From CAZRGZ01 sp964599775 (GTDB taxonomy: Bacteria > Patescibacteriota > Saccharimonadia > Saccharimonadales > Saccharimonadaceae): a stretch of DNA of 38,904 nt. The notes below the pieces were generated by a model that did no database searches, was not told the origin of the DNA, and saw only the letters and a list, made by a program, of their open reading frames with translations. The translations under genes were made by a program, and so were the position numbers. The stretch is from the NCBI GenBank assembly GCA_964599775.1, contig CAZRGZ010000008.1, positions 1-38,904 of the forward strand. The letters run 5' to 3'. Shown here piece after piece: positions 22,951 to 30,365 of this stretch (its first letter is position 1; every line of letters starts with the position of its first letter).

Positions 22951-24070
22951 TTCGGCCGAGCTTGCCCTCAGTGTCAGCGAGTGTGTGGCATTTATTAACC
23001 AAACACTCGAATACGCCTACCCAAGCGTGACTGTTGTCGGCGAGGTGGCATCTTTTAAGATTAATCAAGGCAAATTCGTTTTTTTTGATGTCAAAGATAA
23101 CCAAGCAAGTTTATCGTGTTTTATGATGGCCTGGCAGCTTCGTCAGCCACTTGAAGATGGCATGAAGGTAGAGGTCGTGGCGCAACCAAAGCTGACGCCT
23201 TGGGGGAAATTTAGTCTCACAGTACGTGCCGTGAGGCCAGTAGGCGAGGGGAGCTTAAAGCGTGCCTTCGAAATGCTAAAGAATAAGTTAAACGCCGAAG
23301 GCCTGTTTGACCCCGCGCGGAAACGAAGCTTGCCAAAAATGCCCCATCATGTAGGGGTGATTAGTTCAACACAGGCGGCCGGCTATACTGACTTTATAAA
23401 GATTGTGAATGATCGCTGGGGCGGTATGAGGCTCGAAGTAGCTCACGTGCAGGTACAGGGAGCGAGTGCGCCGCTACAAATTGCAAAAGCCCTGGCGCAT
23501 TTTAATGAAATGGCCGAACCGCCAGAAGTGGTAGTGATTATTCGAGGCGGGGGGAGCGCTGACGATCTAGCGGCATTTAACGACGAACCGCTAGTGCGAG
23601 CGATCGCGGCCAGCCGAGTGCCAACATTGGTAGGGGTTGGCCACGAAGAGGACATTAGCTTGGTAGATATGGTAGCAGATGTCCGTGCAGCAACTCCCAG
23701 CAACGCCGCACAACTTTTAGTGCCAGATAAGCAAGAAATTATCGAGCGTCACAATTTATTGTTGAGGCGAGCGCTCCGCCATATTGTACGGCGCTATGAG
23801 CAGCAGCAAGCGCTGGTAAAGGAAACGCATAAGCAAATGCTCAGAGCGGTTTGTCAACGTGTCAAGCTTCTCCGCGACCACTACACTTATCTTACGCGCA
23901 TGCTTATCCAAATGAACCCGCAGCAAGTACTACGTCGAGGCTATAGCCTAGTGCGGGCGGAAACTGGCGCAATCAGCCGAGGTGAAAAATTGCAAATTGG
24001 TGACACAATAAGCATCGAATTTGAGAAGGTAATAGTAAGTGCAGGAGTAAAAAATGTCCGAAAAAAATGA
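22925..24070 (+). CDS. xseA: Exodeoxyribonuclease VII large subunit
   Basis: A 381-residue protein. The N-terminal OB-fold has TLEYAYPSVTVVGEVASFKI and VFFDVKDNQASLSCFM. The nuclease domain has HHVGVISSTQAAGYTDFIKI, VIIRGGGSADDLAAFNDEPL and GVGHEEDISLVDMVADVRAA, followed by TPSNAAQLLVP. A shortened coiled-coil and the C-terminal RGYSLVRAETG strand follow. Exo VII degrades single-stranded DNA from both ends and acts in repair. The ATG at 22925 is preferred to a TTG 9 nt upstream. It overlaps the flippase-like gene, and xseB overlaps its own end by 17 nt, so expression is probably coupled. Confidence 0.95.
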   Translation: MENHRQNDSSAELALSVSECVAFINQTLEYAYPSVTVVGEVASFKINQGKFVFFDVKDNQASLSCFMMAWQLRQPLEDGMKVEVVAQPKLTPWGKFSLTVRAVRPVGEGSLKRAFEMLKNKLNAEGLFDPARKRSLPKMPHHVGVISSTQAAGYTDFIKIVNDRWGGMRLEVAHVQVQGASAPLQIAKALAHFNEMAEPPEVVVIIRGGGSADDLAAFNDEPLVRAIAASRVPTLVGVGHEEDISLVDMVADVRAATPSNAAQLLVPDKQEIIERHNLLLRRALRHIVRRYEQQQALVKETHKQMLRAVCQRVKLLRDHYTYLTRMLIQMNPQQVLRRGYSLVRAETGAISRGEKLQIGDTISIEFEKVIVSAGVKNVRKK

Positions 24071-24263
24071 TCAAAAAACAATCCAGCAGCAAATTGATGA
24101 GTTAAACAAGCTGATGGAATGGTTTGAGCAAAATGATGTTGATGTTGAAGAAGCATTAAAAAAATTTGAAGAGGCAGATACACTGGCCGCCGAAATTGAA
24201 AAACGATTATCAGCGCTAGAGAATGAAGTAACAGTGCTTAAAGAACGTTTTGATGAGGTGTAA
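24054..24263 (+). CDS. xseB: Exodeoxyribonuclease VII small subunit
   Basis: A 69-residue acidic helical protein. The conserved XseB pattern is visible: an N-terminal helix followed by FEQNDVDVEEALKKFEEADT and a heptad-rich C-terminal helix ending LKERFDEV. It binds the coiled-coil region of XseA in several copies. Its ATG lies inside the 3' end of xseA with GGAGTAAAA upstream, typical of translational coupling. Confidence 0.93.
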   Translation: MSEKNDQKTIQQQIDELNKLMEWFEQNDVDVEEALKKFEEADTLAAEIEKRLSALENEVTVLKERFDEV

Positions 24264-24767
24264 ATGGGCACGGTGCTGCTTTGGATTGGCGGAGTAATCA
24301 TACTTGCTTTCGGATTTGTCGTATTTTTTGGTGCCCCCTATGTTCCTACTCGTAAAAAGCAAGTAGATGAAGTGTTTGATAAGCTATATAAGCTGTCGCC
24401 AAACGATGTGTTGGTAGATATTGGCTCAGGCGATGGCAAGCTGCTTCGTGCGGCCTCTGCGCGCGGTGCACGTGCTGTCGGGTATGAACTAAATCCATTG
24501 CTGGTGCTGCTGACGAAGTTCTTAAGCAGGGGCGATCACCGTGTAAAAGTACATTGCCAGAATTTTTGGCGGCAGCAATTACCGAAAGATACAACGGTGG
24601 TATACGCTTTTTTAGAAAGCCGTGATATTGCAAAGATGGAGCGTTATTTGTTGCGACAGGTGAAGAATCGCCAGAAACCACTGTATTTTATTAGTTATGG
24701 GTTTCCATTGCCGCAGACGTCTATAAAAAAGCAGTATCAGGCTTTTTACCTTTATGAGTTTAACTAA
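24264..24767 (+). CDS. Membrane-anchored class I methyltransferase (FAM173-like)
   Basis: A 167-residue protein starting directly after the xseB stop. An N-terminal helix (VLLWIGGVIILAFGFVVFFG) anchors it to the membrane. The SAM-binding core follows: VLVDIGSGDGKLLRAASARG (motif I, about residues 49-68), AVGYELNPLLVLLTKF, then VHCQNFWRQQLPKDTTVVYA. The GSGDGK..GYELNP pattern with an N-terminal helix resembles FAM173/ATPSCKMT lysine methyltransferases, some of which modify the ATP synthase c-ring. The bacterial substrate is unknown, and assignment beyond class I methyltransferase is inference. Confidence 0.75.
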   Translation: MGTVLLWIGGVIILAFGFVVFFGAPYVPTRKKQVDEVFDKLYKLSPNDVLVDIGSGDGKLLRAASARGARAVGYELNPLLVLLTKFLSRGDHRVKVHCQNFWRQQLPKDTTVVYAFLESRDIAKMERYLLRQVKNRQKPLYFISYGFPLPQTSIKKQYQAFYLYEFN

Positions 24768-24774
24768 TTATTTG

Positions 24775-24884
24775 CAGTCTTCGTTCCCCGCTACCTCTCA
24801 ATAGACCGTTACGCGCCAGGACCTAAGGTTCTTGGGCTGCTCTTCGCTTTTAGTCTACTGAGAGGCAACGGGGAACGAAGACTG
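24775..24884 (+). repeat. Dispersed structured element, copy 1
   Basis: A 16-bp perfect outer stem (24775-24790 with 24869-24884), a 3x3 internal loop, CCTCTCA/TGAGAGG, and an AGAC/GTCT stem enclose the conserved core. The 5' strand is CGTTACGCGCCAGG (24807-24820). The 3' strand (24831-24852) begins CTTGGGCTGC and ends TTCGCTTTTA. CCAGG pairs with CTTGG, capped by a short ACC-TAA-GGT hairpin. It lies between the methyltransferase stop and the promoter of the next gene. A run of TAAA repeats (24888-24910) follows. Confidence 0.85.
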
Positions 24885-24930
24885 TGTAATAAATAAATAA
24901 ATAAATAAATCTAGTATAACCATAAACGGG

Positions 24931-24959
24931 TTTACAAAAAATCCATTTGCCTCTATAGT
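24931..24959 (+). promoter_or_regulatory. Consensus-like promoter before the exported protein gene
   Basis: TTTACA (24931-24936), 17-bp spacer, TATAGT (24954-24959), then ATG 7 nt later. One of the best-formed leaderless promoters in the window. Confidence 0.7.
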
Positions 24960-24966
24960 GTGTGGT

Positions 24967-25626
24967 ATGAGGAAACGAAACTTTTTACAACAAGGAGCGG
25001 TCAGCGGCGCTTTGATTGCCAGTATCGTGTTAGGGGTGCTGGTAGTTGTGCTTGGTTCGGTGGCTATTTGGGCACTGATTAACTACAATGAACAACGAAA
25101 TACGGTACAAAGCCAAATTGACGTCGCTGTGGCAGAGGCTCGACAGCAACAGGCTGCAGAGGATGAAGAGCGATTTGCTGAACGGGAGAAGGAACCATAC
25201 AAAAGATTTGTTGGTCCCGACAATTTGGGCCGGGTAGAATTCGACTATCCAAAAACATGGAGTGTACATGTAGCGCGTGATGGACAAGGGAATAGGAAGT
25301 ACGAGGCCTACCTCCATCCCAATGTAGTGCCACCGATCGATAACGATACGCAGTATGCTCTGCGAGTAGAGATTCAAAACCGAGGCTATGAGGATGTGGT
25401 GCGTTCGTTCGAAAATAGAGTAAAACGCGGTGACCTGCGCAGTTCAGCAGTTGCCGCGAGTGGCTTCAATGGCACCCGGTTAGATGGTAACTTTAGTGAT
25501 GATATAGAAGGCTCGATGGTTATTTTCCAAATTCGCGACAAAACACTGACGATCCAAACAGATGCACCTGCCTATCGGCCAGACTTTAACAATATTGTGC
25601 TTCCGTCGCTTTCTTTCAACCCATAG
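24967..25626 (+). CDS. Membrane-anchored exported protein, PsbP-like
   Basis: A 219-residue protein. ATG 24967 is chosen because it lies 7 nt from the -10 box; an upstream in-frame codon would fall inside the promoter. The N-terminus is basic, followed by one anchor helix (ALIASIVLGVLVVVLGSVAIW) and a Q/E-rich helix. From about residue 75 there is a globular region (VEFDYPKTWSVHVARD ... YALRVEIQNRGYEDVV) reminiscent of PsbP/Mog1-like folds seen in exported CPR lipoprotein-like proteins. The kinase gene follows after 22 nt, so a sensing partnership is possible but unproven. Confidence 0.65.
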   Translation: MRKRNFLQQGAVSGALIASIVLGVLVVVLGSVAIWALINYNEQRNTVQSQIDVAVAEARQQQAAEDEERFAEREKEPYKRFVGPDNLGRVEFDYPKTWSVHVARDGQGNRKYEAYLHPNVVPPIDNDTQYALRVEIQNRGYEDVVRSFENRVKRGDLRSSAVAASGFNGTRLDGNFSDDIEGSMVIFQIRDKTLTIQTDAPAYRPDFNNIVLPSLSFNP

Positions 25627-25648
25627 TTTGCTATATACTAGAAGAAGT

Positions 25649-26389
25649 ATGGGGAAAAAGGAGCAATTACCGCTAGCGCAATTGCCGTCACTGACTGTTG
25701 CAGCACATGAATTAAAGGCACCACTGAGTTTGTTGCGTCAGCTCTCTCTCCTTCTGCAGGAGCAAGGTACTGAAGTACGGCTGGGTGAGAAGGACGTGCA
25801 AGTTTTGCTTGAGCGTATGACACTCACTAGCGAGCGCTCATTACGGCTAGTTGAACTAGTCACCAAGCAAGCTCGCCTGGAAGATGGCCTGTTTGAGCTT
25901 GAGCCAACTCACGTAGGGCGCGTATGCGAAGAAGTTGCCCACGAATTACTACCACTTTGCCGGGCTATGCAGCGTGAAATTTATGTAAAAGCGTCAGCAC
26001 GGCCACTACTGGCAGTTGCTAATCGTGATTTACTCCGGAGTGTTTTGCTTGGCTTGTGCGACAATGCGCTTCACTATACCGATGAGCGGCAGCCTATTGT
26101 GTTGAGTGCCCAGCGGCAACGAGGAGATCGTATTCGAGTAAATGTGCGGGATTTCGGGCCACAAATCTCGTCAGACGTGTTTAGAAAACTAGAGCAGCGA
26201 CTCGGCAAAGCGGCGCAGCCCATAAATCGTCGGCCGGCAAGCAGTGGCTTGGGACTGTATGTGGCTGGCCAGTTTGCCGAAGCGATGCATGGCACATTAG
26301 GGGTGAAACGCCACCGGTCGCGAGGAACGACTTTTTATATCGATACGCCTGCCTCGGCACAGTTGAGCTTATTAAAGGGGGCCTTATGA
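25649..26389 (+). CDS. Soluble sensorless histidine kinase
   Basis: A 246-residue kinase read from ATG 25649, 9 nt after TATACT (25634-25639). A longer upstream reading frame would overlap the previous gene. The HisKA helix begins almost at once: AAHELKAPLSLLRQLSLLLQ, with the phospho-acceptor His near residue 21. The ATPase domain has the N-box LLGLCDNALHYTDE, G1 VRDFGPQIS and G2 SSGLGLYVAGQFAEAM. There is no transmembrane, PAS or HAMP segment, so the signal must come from a partner or the cytoplasm. It overlaps the next receiver gene by 4 nt, giving a cognate pair. Confidence 0.9.
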   Translation: MGKKEQLPLAQLPSLTVAAHELKAPLSLLRQLSLLLQEQGTEVRLGEKDVQVLLERMTLTSERSLRLVELVTKQARLEDGLFELEPTHVGRVCEEVAHELLPLCRAMQREIYVKASARPLLAVANRDLLRSVLLGLCDNALHYTDERQPIVLSAQRQRGDRIRVNVRDFGPQISSDVFRKLEQRLGKAAQPINRRPASSGLGLYVAGQFAEAMHGTLGVKRHRSRGTTFYIDTPASAQLSLLKGAL

Positions 26390-26757
26390 AAAAAGTACTC
26401 ATCATTGAGGATGACGCTTGGGTGGCAGAAAACTATCATCGAATCCTGGAAGAAAAAGGCTTTTCTTGTTTATCTGTATCAACCGCCGCAAGAGCTCTAG
26501 AGGTGTTGGACGATTTTCAGCCAGAGGTCATTATACTTGATTTTTTGCTCCCTGAGACCAATGCGATGCAGTTGCTGCACGAACTACAGTCGTATGACGA
26601 TACGCGCGGTATTCCCATTATACTCTGTACGAACTTGGCCGATGTGCGAGAAGAGGCTGATATGTTGGAAAAATACGGAGTTCGTATCATGCTCGATAAA
26701 GCCTCGATGACGCCAGCACAACTAGTTACTGCAGTGACTGATGTGAATGTAGTATGA
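26386..26757 (+). CDS. Receiver-only response regulator paired with the kinase
   Basis: A 123-residue CheY-like domain: IIEDDAWVAENYHRIL, phospho-Asp in VIILDFLLPETNAMQLL (about residue 52), switch Thr in ILCTNLADV, and Lys in MLDKASM. No output domain is present, so it should act by protein-protein contact. Its start overlaps the kinase stop and its stop overlaps recO, both as ATGA. The three genes are therefore translationally coupled. Confidence 0.9.
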   Translation: MKKVLIIEDDAWVAENYHRILEEKGFSCLSVSTAARALEVLDDFQPEVIILDFLLPETNAMQLLHELQSYDDTRGIPIILCTNLADVREEADMLEKYGVRIMLDKASMTPAQLVTAVTDVNVV

Positions 26758-27431
26758 AGTCTTTTCGAACGGAAGCTATAGTTCTTCGCCGTACCAATTA
26801 CGGTGAAGCAGATAGAATCATACAGCTCCTGACGCCTGACTATGGTAAGCTTTCGGTAATGGCACGCGGCGTACGTAAAGAGAAAAGCCGCTTAGCGGGT
26901 GGCATAGAATTATTTGCTACTTGTGAAGTTGTAGTGCAGCAGGGGCGTGGCGAATTAAGTATCCTAACAGGCGCGCGTTTGCACACATTTTTTGCTCAAA
27001 TACTGAGCGATTACGAAAGTATGCAATTTGGTTATGAAGTGTTAAAACTGGTCAACAGTGCTGTAGAAACTGTACCAGAGCCAGAATGGTATGAACTGGC
27101 GAAAGATAGTTTTGAAGGTCTTAATAATAAATTGCTGCGGCGCGAGCTTGTTGAGCTTTATTTTTACTTACGTTATGCCACCTTGCTCGGTCATGGTTTA
27201 AACCTCATGACTGATGTAAGCGGCGAGAAGCTAACTGCCGAAGCGGTTTATTCATACGATGCAAACGAACAAGGATTACGAAAGAACCCACAGGGCAGCC
27301 TAACGGCCGAACATATTAAATTACTACGTGTGGCAAATGCTAAAAAACCGGTCGTACTTGCTAAAATTGGCGGACTCGATAAGGTTGTCATGGAATGCCT
27401 ATGGGTAGCGCGTCAGCATGCTAGTATTTAG
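26754..27431 (+). CDS. recO: DNA repair protein RecO
   Basis: A 225-residue RecO. The N-terminal OB fold is EAIVLRRTNYGEADRIIQLL followed by YGKLSVMARGVRKEKSRLAG, and the C-terminal part is helical. RecO anneals ssDNA and, with RecR, loads RecA onto SSB-coated ssDNA. The four-cysteine zinc motif found in many RecO proteins is absent. Its location at the end of a kinase-receiver operon with 4-nt overlap is unusual and hints at joint expression. Confidence 0.9.
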   Translation: MKSFRTEAIVLRRTNYGEADRIIQLLTPDYGKLSVMARGVRKEKSRLAGGIELFATCEVVVQQGRGELSILTGARLHTFFAQILSDYESMQFGYEVLKLVNSAVETVPEPEWYELAKDSFEGLNNKLLRRELVELYFYLRYATLLGHGLNLMTDVSGEKLTAEAVYSYDANEQGLRKNPQGSLTAEHIKLLRVANAKKPVVLAKIGGLDKVVMECLWVARQHASI

Positions 27432-27520
27432 TTACCTAAGCTGGGACGTCTTGATGAAAATATTCTTGCCAAATTTCACTAACTTTGACTTCGTGGCTAG
27501 AATGTATAGATCATTTGCGG

Positions 27521-27526
27521 TATAAT
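27521..27526 (+). promoter_or_regulatory. -10 box of the glyS leader
   Basis: A perfect TATAAT ending 7 nt before the leader ATG. The -35 region is weak (TAGAAT at 17 bp). Confidence 0.65.
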
Positions 27527-27533
27527 ACTACTA

Positions 27534-27596
27534 ATGAAACGATACATCACATATTCTCGCGGTGATTTTGGGCGTTATATTGGCTTCGGCCTGTAA
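27534..27596 (+). CDS. Gly-rich leader peptide upstream of glyS (20 aa)
   Basis: The ORF encodes MKRYITYSRG, then DFGRYIGFGL, starting at the predicted transcription start. Glycine codons occur at positions 10, 13, 17 and 19 (GGT, GGG, GGC, GGC). The last two lie in the 5' arm and loop of a terminator hairpin, and the TAA stop overlaps its 3' arm. A ribosome stalled for lack of Gly-tRNA would cover the 5' arm and prevent termination, raising glyS expression. This is a self-consistent attenuation design seen directly in sequence; that it operates is inference. Confidence 0.65.
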   Translation: MKRYITYSRGDFGRYIGFGL

Positions 27597-27605
27597 GCCA
27601 TTTTT
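27581..27605 (+). terminator. Attenuator terminator in the glyS leader
   Basis: TGGCTT (27581-27586) pairs with AAGCCA (27595-27600), followed directly by TTTTT (27601-27605), 42 nt before the glyS ATG. A competing mini-hairpin GGC-TTCG-GCC (27582-27591), with the stable UUCG tetraloop, overlaps the 5' arm and could favour readthrough. Confidence 0.65.
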
Positions 27606-27646
27606 CTAACGTACGATATTATCAATTTTGAATAAGGAATGTAGAA

Positions 27647-28993
27647 ATGAGTGATGTTACTCTTGAAAAACTAACCAGTTTAGCAAAACGCCGTGGGTTT
27701 ATATACCAAGGCAGTGAAATCTATGGTGGGCTAGCCGGGACATGGGATTACGGCCCGCTTGGTGTACAAATGAAGCGCAATATTGAGCAGCTATGGTGGA
27801 AGATGTTTGTCGAAGAGCGCGACGAAGTGTATGGCCTAGACAGTGCTATTCTTATGAATCGTAAAGTGTGGGAAGCAAGTGGTCATACCGGTGCCGGCTT
27901 TGCTGACCCACTAGTAGAAGATGTAAAAACAAGAAAACGCTACCGTGCCGACCACTTACTTGAAGAGAATGGTATTGAGAATGCTGAAGCCATGACTCAC
28001 GGCGAAATGGATCGTGTGATTCGTGAAAAAGGAATAAAAAGCCCTGAGGGTAATGATCTAAGCGAAGTAAGGGTATTTAATCTAATGTTTGAAACGAATG
28101 TTGGGCCGATTCACGACGAAAACAGCGTGTCGTACCTGCGCCCTGAGAACGCCCAAGGTATGTTCGTAAACTACAAGAATGTGCTCGATGCATTTTATCC
28201 GAATTTACCGTTCGGTTTGGCGCAGTCAGGTCGAGCGTTTCGTAATGAAATTTCTCCGCGTGAATTCATCTTTCGTGTGCGTGAATTTAATTTAATGGAA
28301 TTTGAGTACTTCATTCATCCGGATAAGTGGGAGGAAGAGTTCGCCAAGCTGCATGATTTGTTTTACCATTGGACAGACGTACTTGGTTTGAACCGCGCAA
28401 AAATTCACGAGCTAGAGGTGCCAGAAGAAGATCGTGCTCACTACAGTAAACGTACCATTGATTTTGAATATGAATTTTCGTTTGGTACAAAGGAAATTGG
28501 TGCAATTGCTTATCGCACTGATTTTGACCTTAGCAATCATATGAAACATTCGGGCGTGAACATGGAGTACACCATAAAAGGGAGCAATGAGCGTTTTGTG
28601 CCACATGTAGTGGAGCCAACATTTGGACTAGATCGTATGCTGCTCGCGACACTCAGTGAAGCATACACCGAAGATGAAATAAATGGCGAACAGCGTACAT
28701 ATTTAAAACTACCGTTTGACATTGCACCGGTAAAATACGCCGTCTCTCCATTGCTGAAGAACAAACCTGAACTAGTAGAAAAAGCCCGCGAAGTGCATGC
28801 TCGGCTGCAAAAACAACATGGCAATGTCATGTGGGACGATAACGGCAACATCGGTAAACGTTATCGCCGCCAAGATGAAATCGGCACGCCTTACTGCGTG
28901 GTGATCGACTTTCAAACGCTTGATGACGGCACTGTCACTGTGCGTGATCGAGACACTACCCAGCAAAAACGTATAAAACCAGAGCAGCTGTAA
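27647..28993 (+). CDS. glyS: Glycyl-tRNA synthetase (single-chain, alpha2 type)
   Basis: A 448-residue class II synthetase of the homodimeric type, not the alpha2-beta2 enzyme. It opens TLEKLTSLAKRRGFIYQGSE, then YGGLAGTWDYGPLGVQMKRN. Motif 2 is in LAQSGRAFRNEISPREFIFR followed by REFNLMEFEYF. The C-terminal catalytic part has HVVEPTFGLDRMLLATLSEA, and the anticodon-binding domain ends GTPYCVVIDFQTLDDGTVTV. Length is typical. AAGGAATG gives the ribosome site. Gly-rich leader plus terminator upstream predicts regulation by Gly-tRNA charging. Confidence 0.96.
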   Translation: MSDVTLEKLTSLAKRRGFIYQGSEIYGGLAGTWDYGPLGVQMKRNIEQLWWKMFVEERDEVYGLDSAILMNRKVWEASGHTGAGFADPLVEDVKTRKRYRADHLLEENGIENAEAMTHGEMDRVIREKGIKSPEGNDLSEVRVFNLMFETNVGPIHDENSVSYLRPENAQGMFVNYKNVLDAFYPNLPFGLAQSGRAFRNEISPREFIFRVREFNLMEFEYFIHPDKWEEEFAKLHDLFYHWTDVLGLNRAKIHELEVPEEDRAHYSKRTIDFEYEFSFGTKEIGAIAYRTDFDLSNHMKHSGVNMEYTIKGSNERFVPHVVEPTFGLDRMLLATLSEAYTEDEINGEQRTYLKLPFDIAPVKYAVSPLLKNKPELVEKAREVHARLQKQHGNVMWDDNGNIGKRYRRQDEIGTPYCVVIDFQTLDDGTVTVRDRDTTQQKRIKPEQL

Positions 28994-29036
28994 TGGTACT
29001 ATAAAAAAGGGCACAACGTCTCATGGAGGTGAGAGG

Positions 29037-29156
29037 ATGGAGTGGAAAAAGTGCCAGTGCAAAGATACAAGTGAACACGATGGTCAGCATTGTGAAGAAT
29101 ATGCGTTGCCTGATGCGGGACTGTGCGCATACTGTTACGATGGCCACCCAGACTGA
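29037..29156 (+). CDS. Cys-rich 39-residue protein
   Basis: GGAGGTGAGAGG lies directly before the ATG. The product starts MEWKKCQCKDTSEHDGQHCE and ends CAYCYDGHPD. Five cysteines and three histidines, arranged CxC ... H..HC ... CxxC ... H, suggest one zinc-binding knuckle. It lies in the 267-bp gap between glyS and trmH and is followed by a strong hairpin. No family is recognised. Support is ribosome site, metal-ligand spacing and the following hairpin. Confidence 0.5.
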   Translation: MEWKKCQCKDTSEHDGQHCEEYALPDAGLCAYCYDGHPD

Positions 29157-29175
29157 AGGCGCGTGCCAACCCCAT

Positions 29176-29209
29176 CACTGCTCCTCGTATCACAAAATGA
29201 GGAGCAGTG
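29176..29209 (+). terminator. Hairpin after the Cys-rich ORF
   Basis: Perfect 11-bp arms CACTGCTCCTC (29176-29186) and GAGGAGCAGTG (29199-29209) with a 12-nt A-rich loop. No U-run follows, so it may be a processed 3' end rather than a classic terminator. Confidence 0.5.
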
Positions 29210-29260
29210 GTGTAACTCCGCATGCTATAGTGAGATAAAACAAGGAGTCATGCGAGTAGG

Positions 29261-30061
29261 ATGAAACAGGTAACGTCACATAAGAACCCGTTATTTAAGG
29301 AGCTTAAGCAACTGGCATCCAGTAGTAGCGCTCGACGCAAGGCAAGTAAGACGCTGCTCGACGGAGTGCATATTACTCAGATGTATCTGGAGCAATTTGG
29401 TATGCCTTTAGTGTGCGCATTTACGGCCGCAGCGCGCGAACATACCGAAACGGGTAAGATCATTCAGCACTGCTGGGACTCGGGCGTAGAATGCGTGGAG
29501 CTTAGCGAAACAGTATATCGCGAACTGAGCCCAGTAGAACATGGCGTCGGGTTACTTTTTGTGATTAAAACGCCGTTTAGAACCATAAGGGAAAGGCTGG
29601 AGACATCGGCATTACTGCTGGATGGTGTGCAAGATCCGGGTAATATGGGGACAATGCTACGAACGGCTGCTGCGGTAGGGGTTAAAAAAATTTTTTGTTC
29701 AGCCGATACAGTGGCAGTATGGTCGCCCAAAGTTCTGCGGGCAGGCCAAGGAGCACATTTTGTATTAGATATTTACGAAAACGCCAATCTTGCGCAAGTG
29801 ATAGGCCTTAGCGATATCCCGGTAATTGCGACAAATCCACATGCGGCGAAAACGCTTTACGAAACAGATCTGGATAGTGAAGTTGCCTGGCTGTTTGGTA
29901 GTGAAGGGCGGGGCGTGAGCGAAGAGCTATTACAAAAAGTGGCATTACAAGTAGCGATTCCACACACAGGTGATATAGAATCGCTCAATGTAGCTGTGGC
30001 GGCTGCAGTGTGCTTATTTGAGCAGCAGCGCCAGCAAAAGTTTGCTACAATAAGAACATGA
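29261..30061 (+). CDS. TrmH/SpoU-family RNA 2'-O-methyltransferase
   Basis: A 266-residue SPOUT enzyme. The N-terminal substrate-binding domain (TSHKNPLFKELKQLASSSSA) resembles 23S rRNA methyltransferases of the RlmB/TsnR type. The knotted catalytic domain has LLDGVQDPGNMGTMLRTAAA (motif 1, about residues 112-131), WLFGSEGRGVSEELL (motif 2) and IPHTGDIESLNVAVAAAVCL (motif 3). The target nucleotide cannot be told. A TATAGT box lies about 30 nt upstream, and the next gene overlaps its stop. Confidence 0.88.
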   Translation: MKQVTSHKNPLFKELKQLASSSSARRKASKTLLDGVHITQMYLEQFGMPLVCAFTAAAREHTETGKIIQHCWDSGVECVELSETVYRELSPVEHGVGLLFVIKTPFRTIRERLETSALLLDGVQDPGNMGTMLRTAAAVGVKKIFCSADTVAVWSPKVLRAGQGAHFVLDIYENANLAQVIGLSDIPVIATNPHAAKTLYETDLDSEVAWLFGSEGRGVSEELLQKVALQVAIPHTGDIESLNVAVAAAVCLFEQQRQQKFATIRT

Positions 30062-30360
30062 AAGCAGTTTGGAGTGATACAACTATCGCCGAAGCCCCGA
30101 AAGAGGAGCTCATTCGTATAGAAGGAAACTGGTATTTTCCGCCCAATAGTCTTAAGCAAGAGTACTTTAACAAAACCGATTACCACACACACTGCCCATG
30201 GAAGGGTGATGCTAATTATTACGATATTGTAGTAAACGGCGAAACAAACAAAGATGCTGCATGGTACTATCCGGTGCCGATGGATGGCTCGGTGGAGCGA
30301 GTTGGTAAAGATTTTGCTAACTATGTTGCGTTTTGGCACGGCGTCGAAGTGACTGAATAA
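30058..30360 (+). CDS. DUF427 domain protein
   Basis: A 100-residue protein matching the DUF427 pattern: KAVWSDTTIAEAPKEELIRI, then YFPPNSLKQEYF, HTHCPWKGDANYYDIVVNGE and DAAWYYPVPM. The family is widespread and structurally known but has no established function. TACAAT (30046-30051) lies 6 nt before the ATG inside the trmH end, so it may have its own leaderless transcript as well as overlapping trmH by 4 nt. Confidence 0.85.
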   Translation: MKAVWSDTTIAEAPKEELIRIEGNWYFPPNSLKQEYFNKTDYHTHCPWKGDANYYDIVVNGETNKDAAWYYPVPMDGSVERVGKDFANYVAFWHGVEVTE

Positions 30361-30365
30361 GCATA

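Noticed and set aside
24888..24910. TAAA microsatellite after the first structured element
   Set aside because: A short AT-rich simple repeat with no associated feature; not treated as a functional repeat.
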